Below, one piece after another: positions 10,678 to 19,571 of a stretch of DNA of 64,000 nt (its first letter is position 1; the number at the start of each line of letters is the position of its first letter). The notes below the pieces were generated by a model, which was not told where the DNA came from, did not search any database, and saw only the letters and a list, made by a program, of their open reading frames with translations. Made by a program: the position numbers and the translations under genes. This DNA comes from Marivirga harenae (lineage in GTDB: Bacteria > Bacteroidota > Bacteroidia > Cytophagales > Cyclobacteriaceae), in the NCBI RefSeq assembly GCF_030534335.1, contig NZ_CP130565.1, positions 1,819,501 through 1,883,500 on the forward strand, given 5' to 3'.

Positions 10678-11058
10678 TTGAAGGAACTTAGGGTATATCT
10701 TGCTGGAGAATCAGGGAAATTAATTATCTCTTTGTCTTTGATTGGCATTATGCTCAACAATATACTTATACCAGAAATGGAATCCATCCAGTTTAGTGAT
10801 GAATTTGAAAATAGTAATTCTGGTTTAATTGAAGTACTGGTCGAAAATGCAACAGATTCTGACCTAGTTGAGACAGATAAAGACGATGATAGTTCAGATA
10901 ATCTAGTAGATACCTTGCAGAAATTTTTAAGCAACAGTTTGATTATCGAATTGAATCATGAAAGAATTACTCTTAGTAAAAATCAATTTATTTATCCCCA
11001 TTTTAAGTTAGCAAGAGGATATCAATTTCTTGATACGCCACCACCCAAACTTCTGTAA
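10678..11058 (+). CDS. Hypothetical protein with hydrophobic N-terminus
   Basis: This is a product of up to 126 residues using a TTG start at 10678. An ATG at 10750 would give 102 residues but would cut away most of a hydrophobic segment (IISLSLIGIMLNNIL) that looks like a signal or anchor sequence, so I prefer the TTG. The middle is very acidic (DSDLVETDKDDDSSDN) and the tail ends in a TPPPKLL motif. The size, export signal and Pro-rich tail recall small Bacteroidota proteins found beside HAEPLYID-type genes such as the next one, but the HYC and CC motifs of the HYC_CC_PP family are absent. The function is unknown. The gene is plausible because the downstream gene follows on the same strand after 87 bases. 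Confidence 0.5.
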   Translation: MKELRVYLAGESGKLIISLSLIGIMLNNILIPEMESIQFSDEFENSNSGLIEVLVENATDSDLVETDKDDDSSDNLVDTLQKFLSNSLIIELNHERITLSKNQFIYPHFKLARGYQFLDTPPPKLL

Positions 11059-11145
11059 ATCTCTTAGAAAATCAGCCTCTCGGTTGATCAAAATTATTTT
11101 ATACCCATAGTTTTTAGGGTTTACTTCATTTAAAATATTAAAAAG

Positions 11146-11994
11146 ATGATTTACAATAAATCTATAGCTATTGTTATAGCATTGGCACTATTATGTGCCA
11201 TCAATTTCACTAATGCGCAAGAAGCACAAAATGACAGTACAGAACTACCTTTAAAGATTGAACAAGCAGAGCCACTTTTTATTGACCTTATCCGTGATTT
11301 AGGAGCAAGAAAAGGAGAGAGCGAATGGAATGTGGGCTTAGGGATGTTTGACAGGTTGAACTATGATAAGTATGAAGCCTTGGTAGAATATGAATGGGCT
11401 GTAAAGGACAGGTTGGGGCTTGAAATTGAAGTTCCAGTTTCTATATATACCTCTAATGGATTGGAAAGTGCTAATGGGACGCGACCTTCCAACAGGATTG
11501 AATCTATCAAAAAAGCATTTCAATGGACTTTTTTAGTATCGGAAAAAATGAATACCTCTATGGCTGTAGGCGGTATTAACGAATTCGTCTTTACACCATT
11601 AGATAGTATCTCTACTAGCTCGGTCTTTCAAGGGGATGTTGTCAACCCATTTCTAATTGCAGCCACAAACTGGAGAAACGGGTTTCATTCATTAATATAT
11701 ACTGGCCCAAGATGGTTTATTCCGTTTAATAAGGAATTGAAAAGAGAGTTTGAGTACGAGATTAATACGAACTTTCATTATATGATTCCGAATACACGTA
11801 ATTTTATAGGGGTAGAATTTAATAAAATTCTTGCTCAAGACGATTTTGACATGACTATCAGACCCCAAATGCGGGTTTCAATTTCAAATAAGCTATTGAT
11901 TGGTATTGTAGGAGGAATCCCCATAAATAGAGAAAGAGAACGCTTGAGCAGTTTCATAAGATTAATTTATGAACCTGGGCATAGACATAAATAA
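11146..11994 (+). CDS. HAEPLYID-family envelope protein
   Basis: This is a 282-residue protein with a clear signal peptide (cleavage after NAQ). The mature N-terminus contains QAEPLFIDLIRDLGARKGE, matching the signature of the Bacteroidota family I know as HAEPLYID. Alternating hydrophobic and aromatic strands (YEALVEYEWAVKDRLGLEIE, IPNTRNFIGVEF, MTIRPQMRVSI) suggest an outer-membrane beta-barrel of about 10-12 strands, ending FIRLIYEP. The function is uncharacterised. The preceding small gene may be a partner. The family call is from remembered motifs, and the barrel topology is inferred. Confidence 0.75.
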   Translation: MIYNKSIAIVIALALLCAINFTNAQEAQNDSTELPLKIEQAEPLFIDLIRDLGARKGESEWNVGLGMFDRLNYDKYEALVEYEWAVKDRLGLEIEVPVSIYTSNGLESANGTRPSNRIESIKKAFQWTFLVSEKMNTSMAVGGINEFVFTPLDSISTSSVFQGDVVNPFLIAATNWRNGFHSLIYTGPRWFIPFNKELKREFEYEINTNFHYMIPNTRNFIGVEFNKILAQDDFDMTIRPQMRVSISNKLLIGIVGGIPINRERERLSSFIRLIYEPGHRHK

Positions 11995-12004
11995 AATTAT
12001 TTTG

Positions 12005-12044
12005 GTCTGATTTTTGGTTTAGAAAAATAAATCAAAAATCAGAC
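12005..12044. promoter_or_regulatory. Hairpin directly before the start codon of a lipoprotein gene
   Basis: GTCTGATTTTTG (12005-12016) and CAAAAATCAGAC (12033-12044) are perfectly complementary over 12 bases with a 16-base loop. The 3' arm ends 2 bases before the ATG at 12047. It could end transcription from the upstream gene or hide the ribosome landing site of the downstream gene. Confidence 0.55.
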
Positions 12045-12046
12045 TT

Positions 12047-12496
12047 ATGAAAAAGCTATCCTACTTTTTACTGATTGTTATTTTTGTTTCATCCTGTACC
12101 GATAGGGGCAGATTAGAGCGAAGAGAAAACCGAATTGAAGGAAAATGGTACTTTGATAGGGCTTTTTACAAAGGTGATTTTGCTCTATTTCGAAAAAATA
12201 TTCTAGATGATTATAGGGGAGATGAAATTACATTTTATGATGATGGATTTGCGGAATATTATGATGCCTCATTAGATGCCTACTTTGAAGGCGATTGGTT
12301 TTTAACTTTACATAGAACAATAACATCGGAAGGTAATGAACGACTGTATACTTTAGATATGGAGTTTATCGACCTTATTCATCGGGAACGGTTTGGATTT
12401 TACAGCAATGCCACAAGAATTGGATTTAATAACTTAAACCTAGAAATTTATGAAGACAATGGTTTTTTTACCTTCAAACTCAATAGGATAGACTAA
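12047..12496 (+). CDS. Small lipoprotein, possibly lipocalin-like
   Basis: This is a 149-residue product with a signal peptide ending in the lipobox VSSC (Cys17). The mature sequence, beginning with RIEGKWYFDRAFY and continuing through short beta strands (EITFYDDGFAEYY, YFEGDWFL), has the G-x-W start seen in lipocalin-like and META-type domains, but I cannot assign a named family. It is likely attached to the outer membrane. It lies 52 bases after the HAEPLYID gene, separated by a perfect hairpin that may reduce read-through. The function is unknown. Confidence 0.65.
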   Translation: MKKLSYFLLIVIFVSSCTDRGRLERRENRIEGKWYFDRAFYKGDFALFRKNILDDYRGDEITFYDDGFAEYYDASLDAYFEGDWFLTLHRTITSEGNERLYTLDMEFIDLIHRERFGFYSNATRIGFNNLNLEIYEDNGFFTFKLNRID

Positions 12497-12524
12497 ATTG
12501 AAATTCAACATGGCCTGAAAGCCC

Positions 12525-12596
12525 TTTGCTGTGTTTTCATAAGAAATCCAAAGATTATTGGAGGGTCGGTGACAACTTTAGTGAAAACACAGCAAA
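12525..12596. repeat. Inverted repeat between convergent genes
   Basis: TTTGCTGTGTTTTCA (12525-12539) and TGAAAACACAGCAAA (12582-12596) are perfectly complementary over 15 bases around a 42-base centre. The centre itself contains a small CCAA/TTGG hairpin. It lies between a plus-strand lipoprotein gene and the minus-strand SDR gene, and could be a terminator or a small palindromic element. Confidence 0.55.
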
Positions 12597-12639
12597 AGGT
12601 AAACTTGACAATTAAGACTCGAGAATTATGCCAATATTT

Positions 12640-13419
12640 CTATTGAACCTTCTCCGATAGTTTTTTGACCAAGGCTGTAACCCAGCTTCTAGGCGTAAAG
12701 CGGACACTAAAAGCCATCAGCTTATTTTGCAAGCCATGAATGGCAACTCTTTTTCCTCTCATCATCGATTTATAGCCGTATGCAGCTACTTCTGCTGAAG
12801 TTGGCAATTTTTTGTCTTTTACTAACTTCGAATCGCCTAGATCTGCGGCATCCTGAAACCCTGAGGTAGTTGGCCCAGGACAGAGTGCAGTGACTGTAAC
12901 GCCAGTGCCTTTAAGCTCTTCGGCAATGGCTTCGGAAAATGCTAATACGTAATGTTTCGTGGCATAATATACTGCCATGAAAGGTCCGGGTTGAAAGGAT
13001 GCTGTAGAAGCAAGTTGCATTATCTTTCCTGATTTCCTTTCCAGCATTCCGTTGAGATATAACTTTGTCAGAATGGTTAAACTCGAAATATTAAGATCAA
13101 TCATTTGAGTCGCTTTCGTTAGGTCGGATTTATGGAATTGTTCAAAATCACCAAATCCGGCATTGTTAATCAAATAGTCAACTTCAATATTTTCCTTCTC
13201 CGTTAGGTCAAAAAGCTGATGCGCAGCATCGGGCTTTGAAAGATCCAAAGCAAATACTGCAGCTGAAACGCCATATTGACTTTCTAATTCTTTTTTCAGA
13301 TGATTTAATTTTTTCTCTGATCTGGCGACTAACACTAGATTGTCTCCTTGTTGTGCGTGAATTTTTGCTAGCTCCAAGCCAATGCCTGAAGAAGCGCCTG
13401 TTATTAATGCTGTTTTCAT
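12640..13419 (-). CDS. SDR-family oxidoreductase
   Basis: This is a classical short-chain dehydrogenase. From the ATG at 13419 it has 259 residues: TGASSGIG (7-14) binds the nicotinamide cofactor, NNAG follows near residue 85, then the catalytic Ser in the LASTAS block and YYATK with the Tyr-x3-Lys pair. An in-frame ATG at 13443 would add 8 residues but would place the start inside an operator-like repeat, and the family normally begins a few residues before the TGASSGIG strand, so I chose 13419. The substrate is unknown (aldehyde, ketone or acyl ketone). The TetR gene ends just upstream, and both genes carry the same 19-base sequence in front of them, so control by that TetR protein is likely. 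Confidence 0.88.
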   Translation of the reverse strand: MKTALITGASSGIGLELAKIHAQQGDNLVLVARSEKKLNHLKKELESQYGVSAAVFALDLSKPDAAHQLFDLTEKENIEVDYLINNAGFGDFEQFHKSDLTKATQMIDLNISSLTILTKLYLNGMLERKSGKIMQLASTASFQPGPFMAVYYATKHYVLAFSEAIAEELKGTGVTVTALCPGPTTSGFQDAADLGDSKLVKDKKLPTSAEVAAYGYKSMMRGKRVAIHGLQNKLMAFSVRFTPRSWVTALVKKLSEKVQ

Positions 13420-13433
13420 TTTTTTACTAGATT

Positions 13434-13452
13434 GAATGTTCATTCGGTTTTA
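13434..13452 (-). promoter_or_regulatory. Second TetR operator copy before the SDR gene
   Basis: GAATGTTCATTCGGTTTTA here is identical over 19 bases to 14037-14055 in front of the tetR gene, in the same orientation. The core GAATG-TT-CATTC is a palindrome. It lies in the gap between the tetR stop and the SDR start, so the same protein probably binds both. Confidence 0.65.
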
Positions 13453-13463
13453 TTTTAAAATTT

Positions 13464-14018
13464 TTATGCTTTTGCAGCTTGCCAGGCAAACTGTGCTAAG
13501 TCATCTATAGATTTTTTAGTGAGTTTTTTTTGCTGGTGGAATATTTTTGCTGCTGAAACCACAGTTCCATGAACCATTTCAGTTAAAATTTCAACATCTA
13601 TTGATTTAAGAAGTCCTTTATCAATTCCGTCATTTAAAAATTGAATGATGGGTTGATAATGTTTTCTCTGTTCCTCTTTAGTTTCTTTGCGGATAAAAGG
13701 AGACTGAGCATATTGTTCAAGAAATTGAAAAGTTTCATAATTCTCGGCATAGAAGATGAACAGCGAAATCCAGATAGATTTAAAATCAGCTTCATAATTT
13801 TGACCACCGACTGTTGCTAGTTGCATAGCTCTTCCCATTTTCTGCTTCGATTCAGTATATAGCGCTTCTAACAAAACCTCTTTGTTTTCAAAGTGGTGAT
13901 AAATAGTGCCAGCCGCAACTTTTGCTTTTTTGCTTATCATTGACATAGGAGTAGCATGAAATCCATTCTCCGTGATCAGACCTAATGTCGTTTGTAAAAT
14001 AAGTTCTCTTTTATTCAT
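13464..14018 (-). CDS. TetR/AcrR-family transcriptional regulator
   Basis: This is a 184-residue repressor-like protein. The N-terminal helix-turn-helix (about residues 5-50: TLGLITENGFHATPMSMI then AAGTIYHHFENKEVLLEAL) is a textbook TetR DNA-binding domain. The helical C-terminal part would bind a ligand, which cannot be predicted. It is transcribed together with or just upstream of the SDR gene. An 8-2-8 palindrome lies 14-31 bases before its start codon, directly against a -7 box, which indicates negative autoregulation. The same sequence recurs before the SDR gene, making that enzyme its natural target. Confidence 0.92.
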   Translation of the reverse strand: MNKRELILQTTLGLITENGFHATPMSMISKKAKVAAGTIYHHFENKEVLLEALYTESKQKMGRAMQLATVGGQNYEADFKSIWISLFIFYAENYETFQFLEQYAQSPFIRKETKEEQRKHYQPIIQFLNDGIDKGLLKSIDVEILTEMVHGTVVSAAKIFHQQKKLTKKSIDDLAQFAWQAAKA

Positions 14019-14023
14019 TGATG

Positions 14024-14031
14024 CAAATATA
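14024..14031 (-). promoter_or_regulatory. -7 box of the tetR promoter
   Basis: The minus strand reads TATATTTG, a perfect TAnnTTTG match, touching the operator palindrome at 14032-14049. A bound repressor would cover the space between the -33 and -7 elements. Confidence 0.55.
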
Positions 14032-14049
14032 CGAATGAATGTTCATTCG
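14032..14049 (-). promoter_or_regulatory. TetR operator palindrome
   Basis: CGAATGAA and TTCATTCG flank a 2-base centre, giving a perfect 8-2-8 inverted repeat typical of TetR-family sites. It overlaps the promoter region of the tetR gene, and its right part is repeated at 13434-13452. Confidence 0.7.
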
Positions 14050-14105
14050 GTTTTAGATTTTAGAAAATATTTTTCATAGACATTTGTAACGTGGCGCTTG
14101 GAATG

Positions 14106-16931
14106 TTAAAGTTTGCTCTTCAAGAATTCTGCGGTATAATTATTTTTCAACTTGATCATCTCTTCTGGAAGCCCTTCAAAAACAACCTTCCCACCTTTTT
14201 CACCACCTTCAGGACCTAAGTCAATTATCCAGTCGGCTGTTTTGATCACTTCCATATTATGCTCAATAATAATCACTGAATTGCCTTGCTCGATTAAAGC
14301 ATTTATAGACTCAAGCAGTTTTTTGATATCATGAAAATGCAAACCAGTGGTTGGCTCATCAAAAATAAAGAGATTGTGGTCATTTTTTGCACTTCCCCCT
14401 TTACCTAAATAAGAGGCTAACTTTACTCGTTGTGCTTCTCCACCACTCAAAGAATTAGATGATTGACCTAGGCGGATGTAGCCCAAGCCAACATCAAATA
14501 AGGGTTGCAATTTATTGATTACGGGATTATTTCCAGCAAAGAATTCTAAGCTTTCTTCTACCGTCATATCAAGTACATCCGCTATATTTTTATCCTGATA
14601 TTTGATCTCTAAAATTTCATTTTTGAATCGCTGACCTTTACAACTCTCGCAAGTCAGTTCAATATCAGCCATAAACTGCATTTCAATTTTCTGAATACCT
14701 TCACCCTGACACATTTCGCATCTACCTCCATCTACATTGAAACTAAAGAAAGCAGGTTTATAGCCCCGTTGCTTTGCTAAAGTTTGATCTGAGAATAATT
14801 GTCTTATCGCATCATAGGCTTTTACATAGGTTACTGGATTAGATCTAGATGATTTTCCGATAGGGTTTTGATCAACAAATTCTATGGATTTTACTTTTTT
14901 ATAATCTCCTTCCAGCTTTTCAAATTTGCCTGTGCTCTCGCTGCTTCCCTGACCAATCATTTTGGCCAAAGCCGGGTTCAATATCTTTTTGATCAAAGTT
15001 GATTTCCCAGAACCACTGACCCCAGTTACCACGGTCAAAACCTCCAAAGGAATTTTTACCTCCTTGATATTCAAATTGTTTTCTTTAGCTCCCTTTATGG
15101 AAATGCTGTTTTTCCATTTCCTTCTACTTTTGGGAACTGCTACCTCATTGCTTCCATTTAAGAATCGTGCAGTATGTGTGTTGTCCGCTTCTTTTAATTC
15201 TTCCAGGTCTCCTTGAAATACTAATTCTCCACCATGAGCTCCCGCATCAGGCCCAATATCAATTATTTCATCGGCTTCTATCATCACTTCTTCTTCATGT
15301 TCCACTACGATCACCGTATTGCCCAAATCTCTTAAGGTTTTGAGTACTTTTACTAATCGGGCAGTATCTCGTGGGTGCAATCCTATTGAAGGTTCATCTA
15401 GGATATACATGGAACCTACCAAAGCACTTCCTAGCGAAGTGGCCAATTTAATTCGCTGAAATTCTCCTCCAGATAGAGTGGAAGTCAAACGATTTAAGGT
15501 GAGATAGCCCAAGCCTACTTCTAGCAAATACTCTAATCGGCTATTTATTTCTTTCAGGATTCTACCAGCTATTTTCTGTTCACTCTCTGTCAAATCTATC
15601 TTCTCGAAAAAAGCTAGCAATTGATCAATAGGTTTTAAAACCAATTCAATTATAGAGGCGTCATTTATTTTTACATATCCTGCATCTTTTCTCAAACGAG
15701 TGCCTTTGCAATCTGGACAAGTGGTCCGACCTCTGTAGCGGGAAAGCATAACCCGATATTGAATCTTATGCATTTTGGATTGCAAGTGCTCGAAGAAAGC
15801 ATTTAAGCCTTTGAAATATTTATTCCCGTCCCAAAGTAGTTGGTATTCTTCTTTTGTTAATTCCTCAATAGCTCTGTGGATAGGGAAGTCAAATTCAATA
15901 CCACGCTTTAATAGTGGTTCAGCCCATTTTTTCATGGTTTCACCTTTCCATGGTGCAATGGCTCCCTCATAAACTGAAAGTGTTTTGTCAGGTATCACTA
16001 AATCTTCGTCTATTCCCAATATTTTTCCAAAGCCTTCGCAAGTTCGGCAAGCGCCATACGGATTATTAAAGCTGAATAAATTGATAGTGGGTTCTTCAAA
16101 TTGTATCCCGTCTAGTTCGAATCGATCATTAAATTCCTTTTTGCCTTCAGATTCTACGTAATCAATAATGCACTCCCCATGTCCTTCAAAAAAAGCTGTT
16201 TGAATCGAATCCGATATTCTGAATTGATTATCTTCATCTTCTTTTTGAACAGAAGCCCTATCAATTAAAATATATAAATCCTTTCTTTTCAGTTCCTGCT
16301 TCTCCTCAATTATGTCTTCTATAAAAAGGACTTCCTCTTTATGTGCAACCCTTGTGTAACCTTTACTTAGTAGCAATTCTAACTCTTGCTGTAACGTTCT
16401 TCCTTTGGGTACAATTAAAGGAGCTAAAACCATAAATTTTTCTCCTTCTTTATGCTTGTGGATTTCATCAGATATACTACTAACTGTATCTCTAGTCACT
16501 CTTTTCCCACTTTTAGGGGAGTAAGTAACACCAATTCTAGCGAAAAGGAGTTTCATGTAATCGTAAATCTCAGTGGTGGTACCAACTGTGGAGCGTGGAT
16601 TTCGAGTATTGACTTTTTGTTCAATGGCAATAGCTGGAGAAACACCCCTGATGAAATCTACCTCAGGTTTTTCCATTCTACCTAAAAATTGTCGGGCATA
16701 AGAACTCAAACTTTCCACATACATTCTTTGCCCTTCGGCAAATAGCGTATCAAATGCCAAGGATGATTTTCCGGAACCAGATAGTCCTGTGACAACAACT
16801 AATTTATTTCTAGGAATGGCAACACTCAGGTTTTTAAGGTTATTTACCCGGGCACCTTTAATAATGATATATTTTTTAGGATCAAGGCTTTCAAAATCTA
16901 CCTGACCATTTGATTTTTCTACTACTTCCAT
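14106..16931 (-). CDS. uvrA: UvrABC system protein A
   Basis: This is the damage-recognition ATPase of nucleotide excision repair, working with UvrB in the cytoplasm. The 941-residue length is normal. Both ABC modules are present: Walker [10 protein letters not shown] near residue 50 and GVSGSGKST near 640, signatures [12 protein letters not shown] and [12 protein letters not shown], and Walker B segments [11 protein letters not shown] and [11 protein letters not shown]. Zinc-module cysteines are visible in [23 protein letters not shown] and CESCKG. No better start than the ATG at 16931 is available. A -7 box ends only about 8 bases before it, so the transcript may be almost leaderless. It is a single-gene unit. 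Confidence 0.97.
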   Translation of the reverse strand: MEVVEKSNGQVDFESLDPKKYIIIKGARVNNLKNLSVAIPRNKLVVVTGLSGSGKSSLAFDTLFAEGQRMYVESLSSYARQFLGRMEKPEVDFIRGVSPAIAIEQKVNTRNPRSTVGTTTEIYDYMKLLFARIGVTYSPKSGKRVTRDTVSSISDEIHKHKEGEKFMVLAPLIVPKGRTLQQELELLLSKGYTRVAHKEEVLFIEDIIEEKQELKRKDLYILIDRASVQKEDEDNQFRISDSIQTAFFEGHGECIIDYVESEGKKEFNDRFELDGIQFEEPTINLFSFNNPYGACRTCEGFGKILGIDEDLVIPDKTLSVYEGAIAPWKGETMKKWAEPLLKRGIEFDFPIHRAIEELTKEEYQLLWDGNKYFKGLNAFFEHLQSKMHKIQYRVMLSRYRGRTTCPDCKGTRLRKDAGYVKINDASIIELVLKPIDQLLAFFEKIDLTESEQKIAGRILKEINSRLEYLLEVGLGYLTLNRLTSTLSGGEFQRIKLATSLGSALVGSMYILDEPSIGLHPRDTARLVKVLKTLRDLGNTVIVVEHEEEVMIEADEIIDIGPDAGAHGGELVFQGDLEELKEADNTHTARFLNGSNEVAVPKSRRKWKNSISIKGAKENNLNIKEVKIPLEVLTVVTGVSGSGKSTLIKKILNPALAKMIGQGSSESTGKFEKLEGDYKKVKSIEFVDQNPIGKSSRSNPVTYVKAYDAIRQLFSDQTLAKQRGYKPAFFSFNVDGGRCEMCQGEGIQKIEMQFMADIELTCESCKGQRFKNEILEIKYQDKNIADVLDMTVEESLEFFAGNNPVINKLQPLFDVGLGYIRLGQSSNSLSGGEAQRVKLASYLGKGGSAKNDHNLFIFDEPTTGLHFHDIKKLLESINALIEQGNSVIIIEHNMEVIKTADWIIDLGPEGGEKGGKVVFEGLPEEMIKLKNNYTAEFLKSKL

Positions 16932-16938
16932 AAGCTTA

Positions 16939-16946
16939 CAAAGATA
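16939..16946 (-). promoter_or_regulatory. Possible -7 box for uvrA
   Basis: The minus strand reads TATCTTTG (TAnnTTTG), ending 8 bases before the uvrA ATG. Transcription would start within a few bases of the start codon. No good -33 TTG is visible. Confidence 0.4.
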
Positions 16947-17150
16947 AAAGGCTAACCCGAGAAAAAGGAATTTGTTGGGAGGATAAGTTAACTGAATTTA
17001 AACTATCTGCTGCAGGACTGAAAATCAAGTACAGCTTTAATACTTATTTGGTTTATGATACTTATTATCAGGGTGATAATTCTAAAATAAGGATTTGATC
17101 ATTTTTTTACTAATATAGCATTTAAGAAGAACTATATATTCAAAATAGGA

Positions 17151-18659
17151 ATGTATCATAATCAAATAAACGGAATTGACTTTGTCAATATTGGTTTTTT
17201 AGGAATCATGTTTTTTGTCCTATTGTACGCACTGGGAGTGTATTTTTATGAAAAAAAAGCGATATATTTCTATTACTCTTTATATATTTTTGTCCTCGGT
17301 ATTTATCTGTTTTCCAGGTCAGAATTTATATACATTTCAATAATTAGCGAAATAGAAGCATATTTTCCCAGAATAAATTTTTACATATCTGATACTTTTC
17401 AATACATTGCTCATTTTGCTGCGCTTCAATTTGGGATTTTGTTTTTAAATGCAAAAAAAGATTATCCTATTTTCTTTAGAGCGGCCTATTTCGTCAGGAT
17501 AATCTTTTTCTTAGCTGTAGGACTTTCCATTCTCAACATTAGCACTTTCAATAACATGTTGTTTAACGATTGGCTGTCTTACATAGAACGCACATTTGCA
17601 ACTCTTGCCACCGTCTATATGCAAATAGTGATTTTGATTCAGAGTAAAAACAGATTGGTGATTTTCTATATGGTTGGTTCTATTCTATTTTTGCTAGGGG
17701 CAGTTATTTCAGTTTTCGCTTTGGATGTTATTTATATGCGGATTGGTACACTACTGGAAATTTTACTTTTTTCGCTAGGACTGGCTTATAGATCAAATTT
17801 GATTCAAAATGAGCGAAATATTTTTAAAGAACGGATGATTTCTGAAATCCAAGAAAAAGAAGAACTTCTGAATACTTATAATGAAGATTTGAAAAGGCAG
17901 GTGCTGGAACGTAGTGAAGCACTCATTGCTGAGCAGCAACTTTTTGAAAGGGAAAAGCAAAAGGTGTTGAAACTTTCACTTGAAAAGGAAATCGATAGAG
18001 TAAAAATGACTGCGCTAAGAAGTCAAATGAAGCCTCATTTTTTATTTAATGCTCTAAATGCTATCAGAGCTTTAATTATCAAAAATGATTCGCATCAAGC
18101 TTATGATTACTTAACGGATTTTTCACGACTTGTGAGGTATATTTTGGAAAGTAGTGAAAATGATTATGTGAGTCTAGAAGAGGAGTTGAAAATGCTTAAA
18201 ATATATGTTAGAATCGAGCGTATGCGTGCGGATAGTAGTTTTGATTATTCTGTTCATGTGGATCGTTCCATTAATGCACGAAAGCTAAGCATTCCACCCC
18301 TTATTCTGCAACCCTTTTTGGAAAATGCTATAGTTCATGGCGTTGATATGGACAAACCAAATCAAGTACTCAGTCTAAAAATAAGCTTAGCATCTAATTC
18401 TTTAATTAAGTTTGAAGTTCAAGACAATGGAAAAGGCAGAAATAAGAATATTAAAGAAAAGAGATATGCTGGCTTAGGAAAGAAAAAATCTATGGCTGTT
18501 GATCTTACTCAAAAGCGTTTAGACTTACTGGATAGTGATCGAGCGAAGCTGGAAATAAAGGATCTATATTTAGATGACGGAGCACCAGGTGGAACAAAAG
18601 TAGTATTATATTTACCACTAATTAGTTATGGAAAGAAAACTGACAGCAATATTAGTTGA
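17151..18659 (+). CDS. LytS-type membrane sensor histidine kinase
   Basis: This is a 502-residue kinase. Residues about 15-225 form seven or so membrane helices, like the 7TMR-DISM sensing module but without a large periplasmic domain. A coiled-coil linker rich in Glu and Lys follows (about 225-290). The His_kinase block is MKPHFLFNALNAI with phospho-acceptor His296. The C-terminal ATPase has PPLILQPFLENAIVHG (N box) and DNGKGR (G box), ending in GGTKVVLYLPL. Its stop overlaps the start of the LytTR response regulator by 32 bases, so they are a translationally coupled pair. The signal sensed is unknown. The next gene downstream, a large surface lipoprotein, is a candidate target. Confidence 0.92.
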   Translation: MYHNQINGIDFVNIGFLGIMFFVLLYALGVYFYEKKAIYFYYSLYIFVLGIYLFSRSEFIYISIISEIEAYFPRINFYISDTFQYIAHFAALQFGILFLNAKKDYPIFFRAAYFVRIIFFLAVGLSILNISTFNNMLFNDWLSYIERTFATLATVYMQIVILIQSKNRLVIFYMVGSILFLLGAVISVFALDVIYMRIGTLLEILLFSLGLAYRSNLIQNERNIFKERMISEIQEKEELLNTYNEDLKRQVLERSEALIAEQQLFEREKQKVLKLSLEKEIDRVKMTALRSQMKPHFLFNALNAIRALIIKNDSHQAYDYLTDFSRLVRYILESSENDYVSLEEELKMLKIYVRIERMRADSSFDYSVHVDRSINARKLSIPPLILQPFLENAIVHGVDMDKPNQVLSLKISLASNSLIKFEVQDNGKGRNKNIKEKRYAGLGKKKSMAVDLTQKRLDLLDSDRAKLEIKDLYLDDGAPGGTKVVLYLPLISYGKKTDSNIS

Positions 18660-19344
18660 TGATGAGCTTCATTGCCTAGAGACCTTAAGGTTCGACCTTG
18701 ATCGGTTTTGTAGCGATCAAATTTCTATTGTAGGGGAAGCTCAGAATTTAGTCAAAGCTAGCACTATGTTAATTTCAGAAAAGCCAGACATCTTATTTTT
18801 GGATATTGATTTGCCTGAAATGAATGGCTTGGAATTTTTAGAAACAATTGGGGATATTGGTGCTAAGGTAGTTTTTACAACAGCACATAGTAAATATGCT
18901 ATTCCAGCATATAAATTTAAGGCTGAGGCCTTTTTACTTAAACCCATTGAAGCTTCAGAGTTGCAAGCAGTTGTTTCAAAAATCTATTATGATAAAATAA
19001 AGGAGGAAAAACATTTTACAAGTGAAAGGTTGGCTATAAATGATATGCATGGTACAACTTACATTCCATACGATCACATCATTGCCTGTGAGTCCAATAA
19101 TAATTATTGTAAAGTCCACTTGAAAGATGGTACAAGCATCACAGTTAGTAAAACATTGAAACATATTGAGCAGGCAATCAAGTCTAATGCTTTCTTACGG
19201 ATTCACCAATCATACCTCATAAATGCAAATTTTATCAGTAAATATCTGAAAAGCGATGGAGGTTCATTAGAAATGATGAATAAGAAAATATACCCCATTT
19301 CAAAAAGCTATAAGGAAAAGGTTACTCTTTTTTTAAAAGTATAG
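18628..19344 (+). CDS. LytTR-type response regulator
   Basis: This is a 238-residue DNA-binding regulator. The receiver domain (about 1-120) has the acidic DDE pocket near residue 11, the phospho-acceptor Asp59 in FLDIDLPEMNG, a TTAHS switch and the conserved Lys in LLKPIEA. The LytTR domain (about 140-238) starts at RLAINDMHGTTYIPY and contains the IHQSYLINANFI core. Regulators of this kind bind short direct repeats upstream of their targets. It overlaps the kinase gene by 32 bases. The 227 bases after it contain no gene and only AT-rich sequence in which I see no clear site. Confidence 0.93.
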   Translation: MERKLTAILVDDELHCLETLRFDLDRFCSDQISIVGEAQNLVKASTMLISEKPDILFLDIDLPEMNGLEFLETIGDIGAKVVFTTAHSKYAIPAYKFKAEAFLLKPIEASELQAVVSKIYYDKIKEEKHFTSERLAINDMHGTTYIPYDHIIACESNNNYCKVHLKDGTSITVSKTLKHIEQAIKSNAFLRIHQSYLINANFISKYLKSDGGSLEMMNKKIYPISKSYKEKVTLFLKV

Positions 19345-19571
19345 ATTGATTACTCACTCAAGTAAACCCTTCACTCATTCAGAAGTATCATACACTATTT
19401 CTCAGTTGCATAATCTTTTCTTTAGCTGTATAATTGTTATATATATAGATAAAATTGCACTAATTATAGAATTTTAGAACGTTTAAAAGGACATTTATTT
19501 GTAAATTCTGACCCAATTAAGAGAAAGTTGGTGTGATGTATCTTGAAAGGAAAAACTATATCTAAACAATT

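Noticed and set aside
10678-11058. Assignment to the HYC_CC_PP family
   Set aside because: Size and Pro-rich tail are similar but the HYC and CC motifs are absent.
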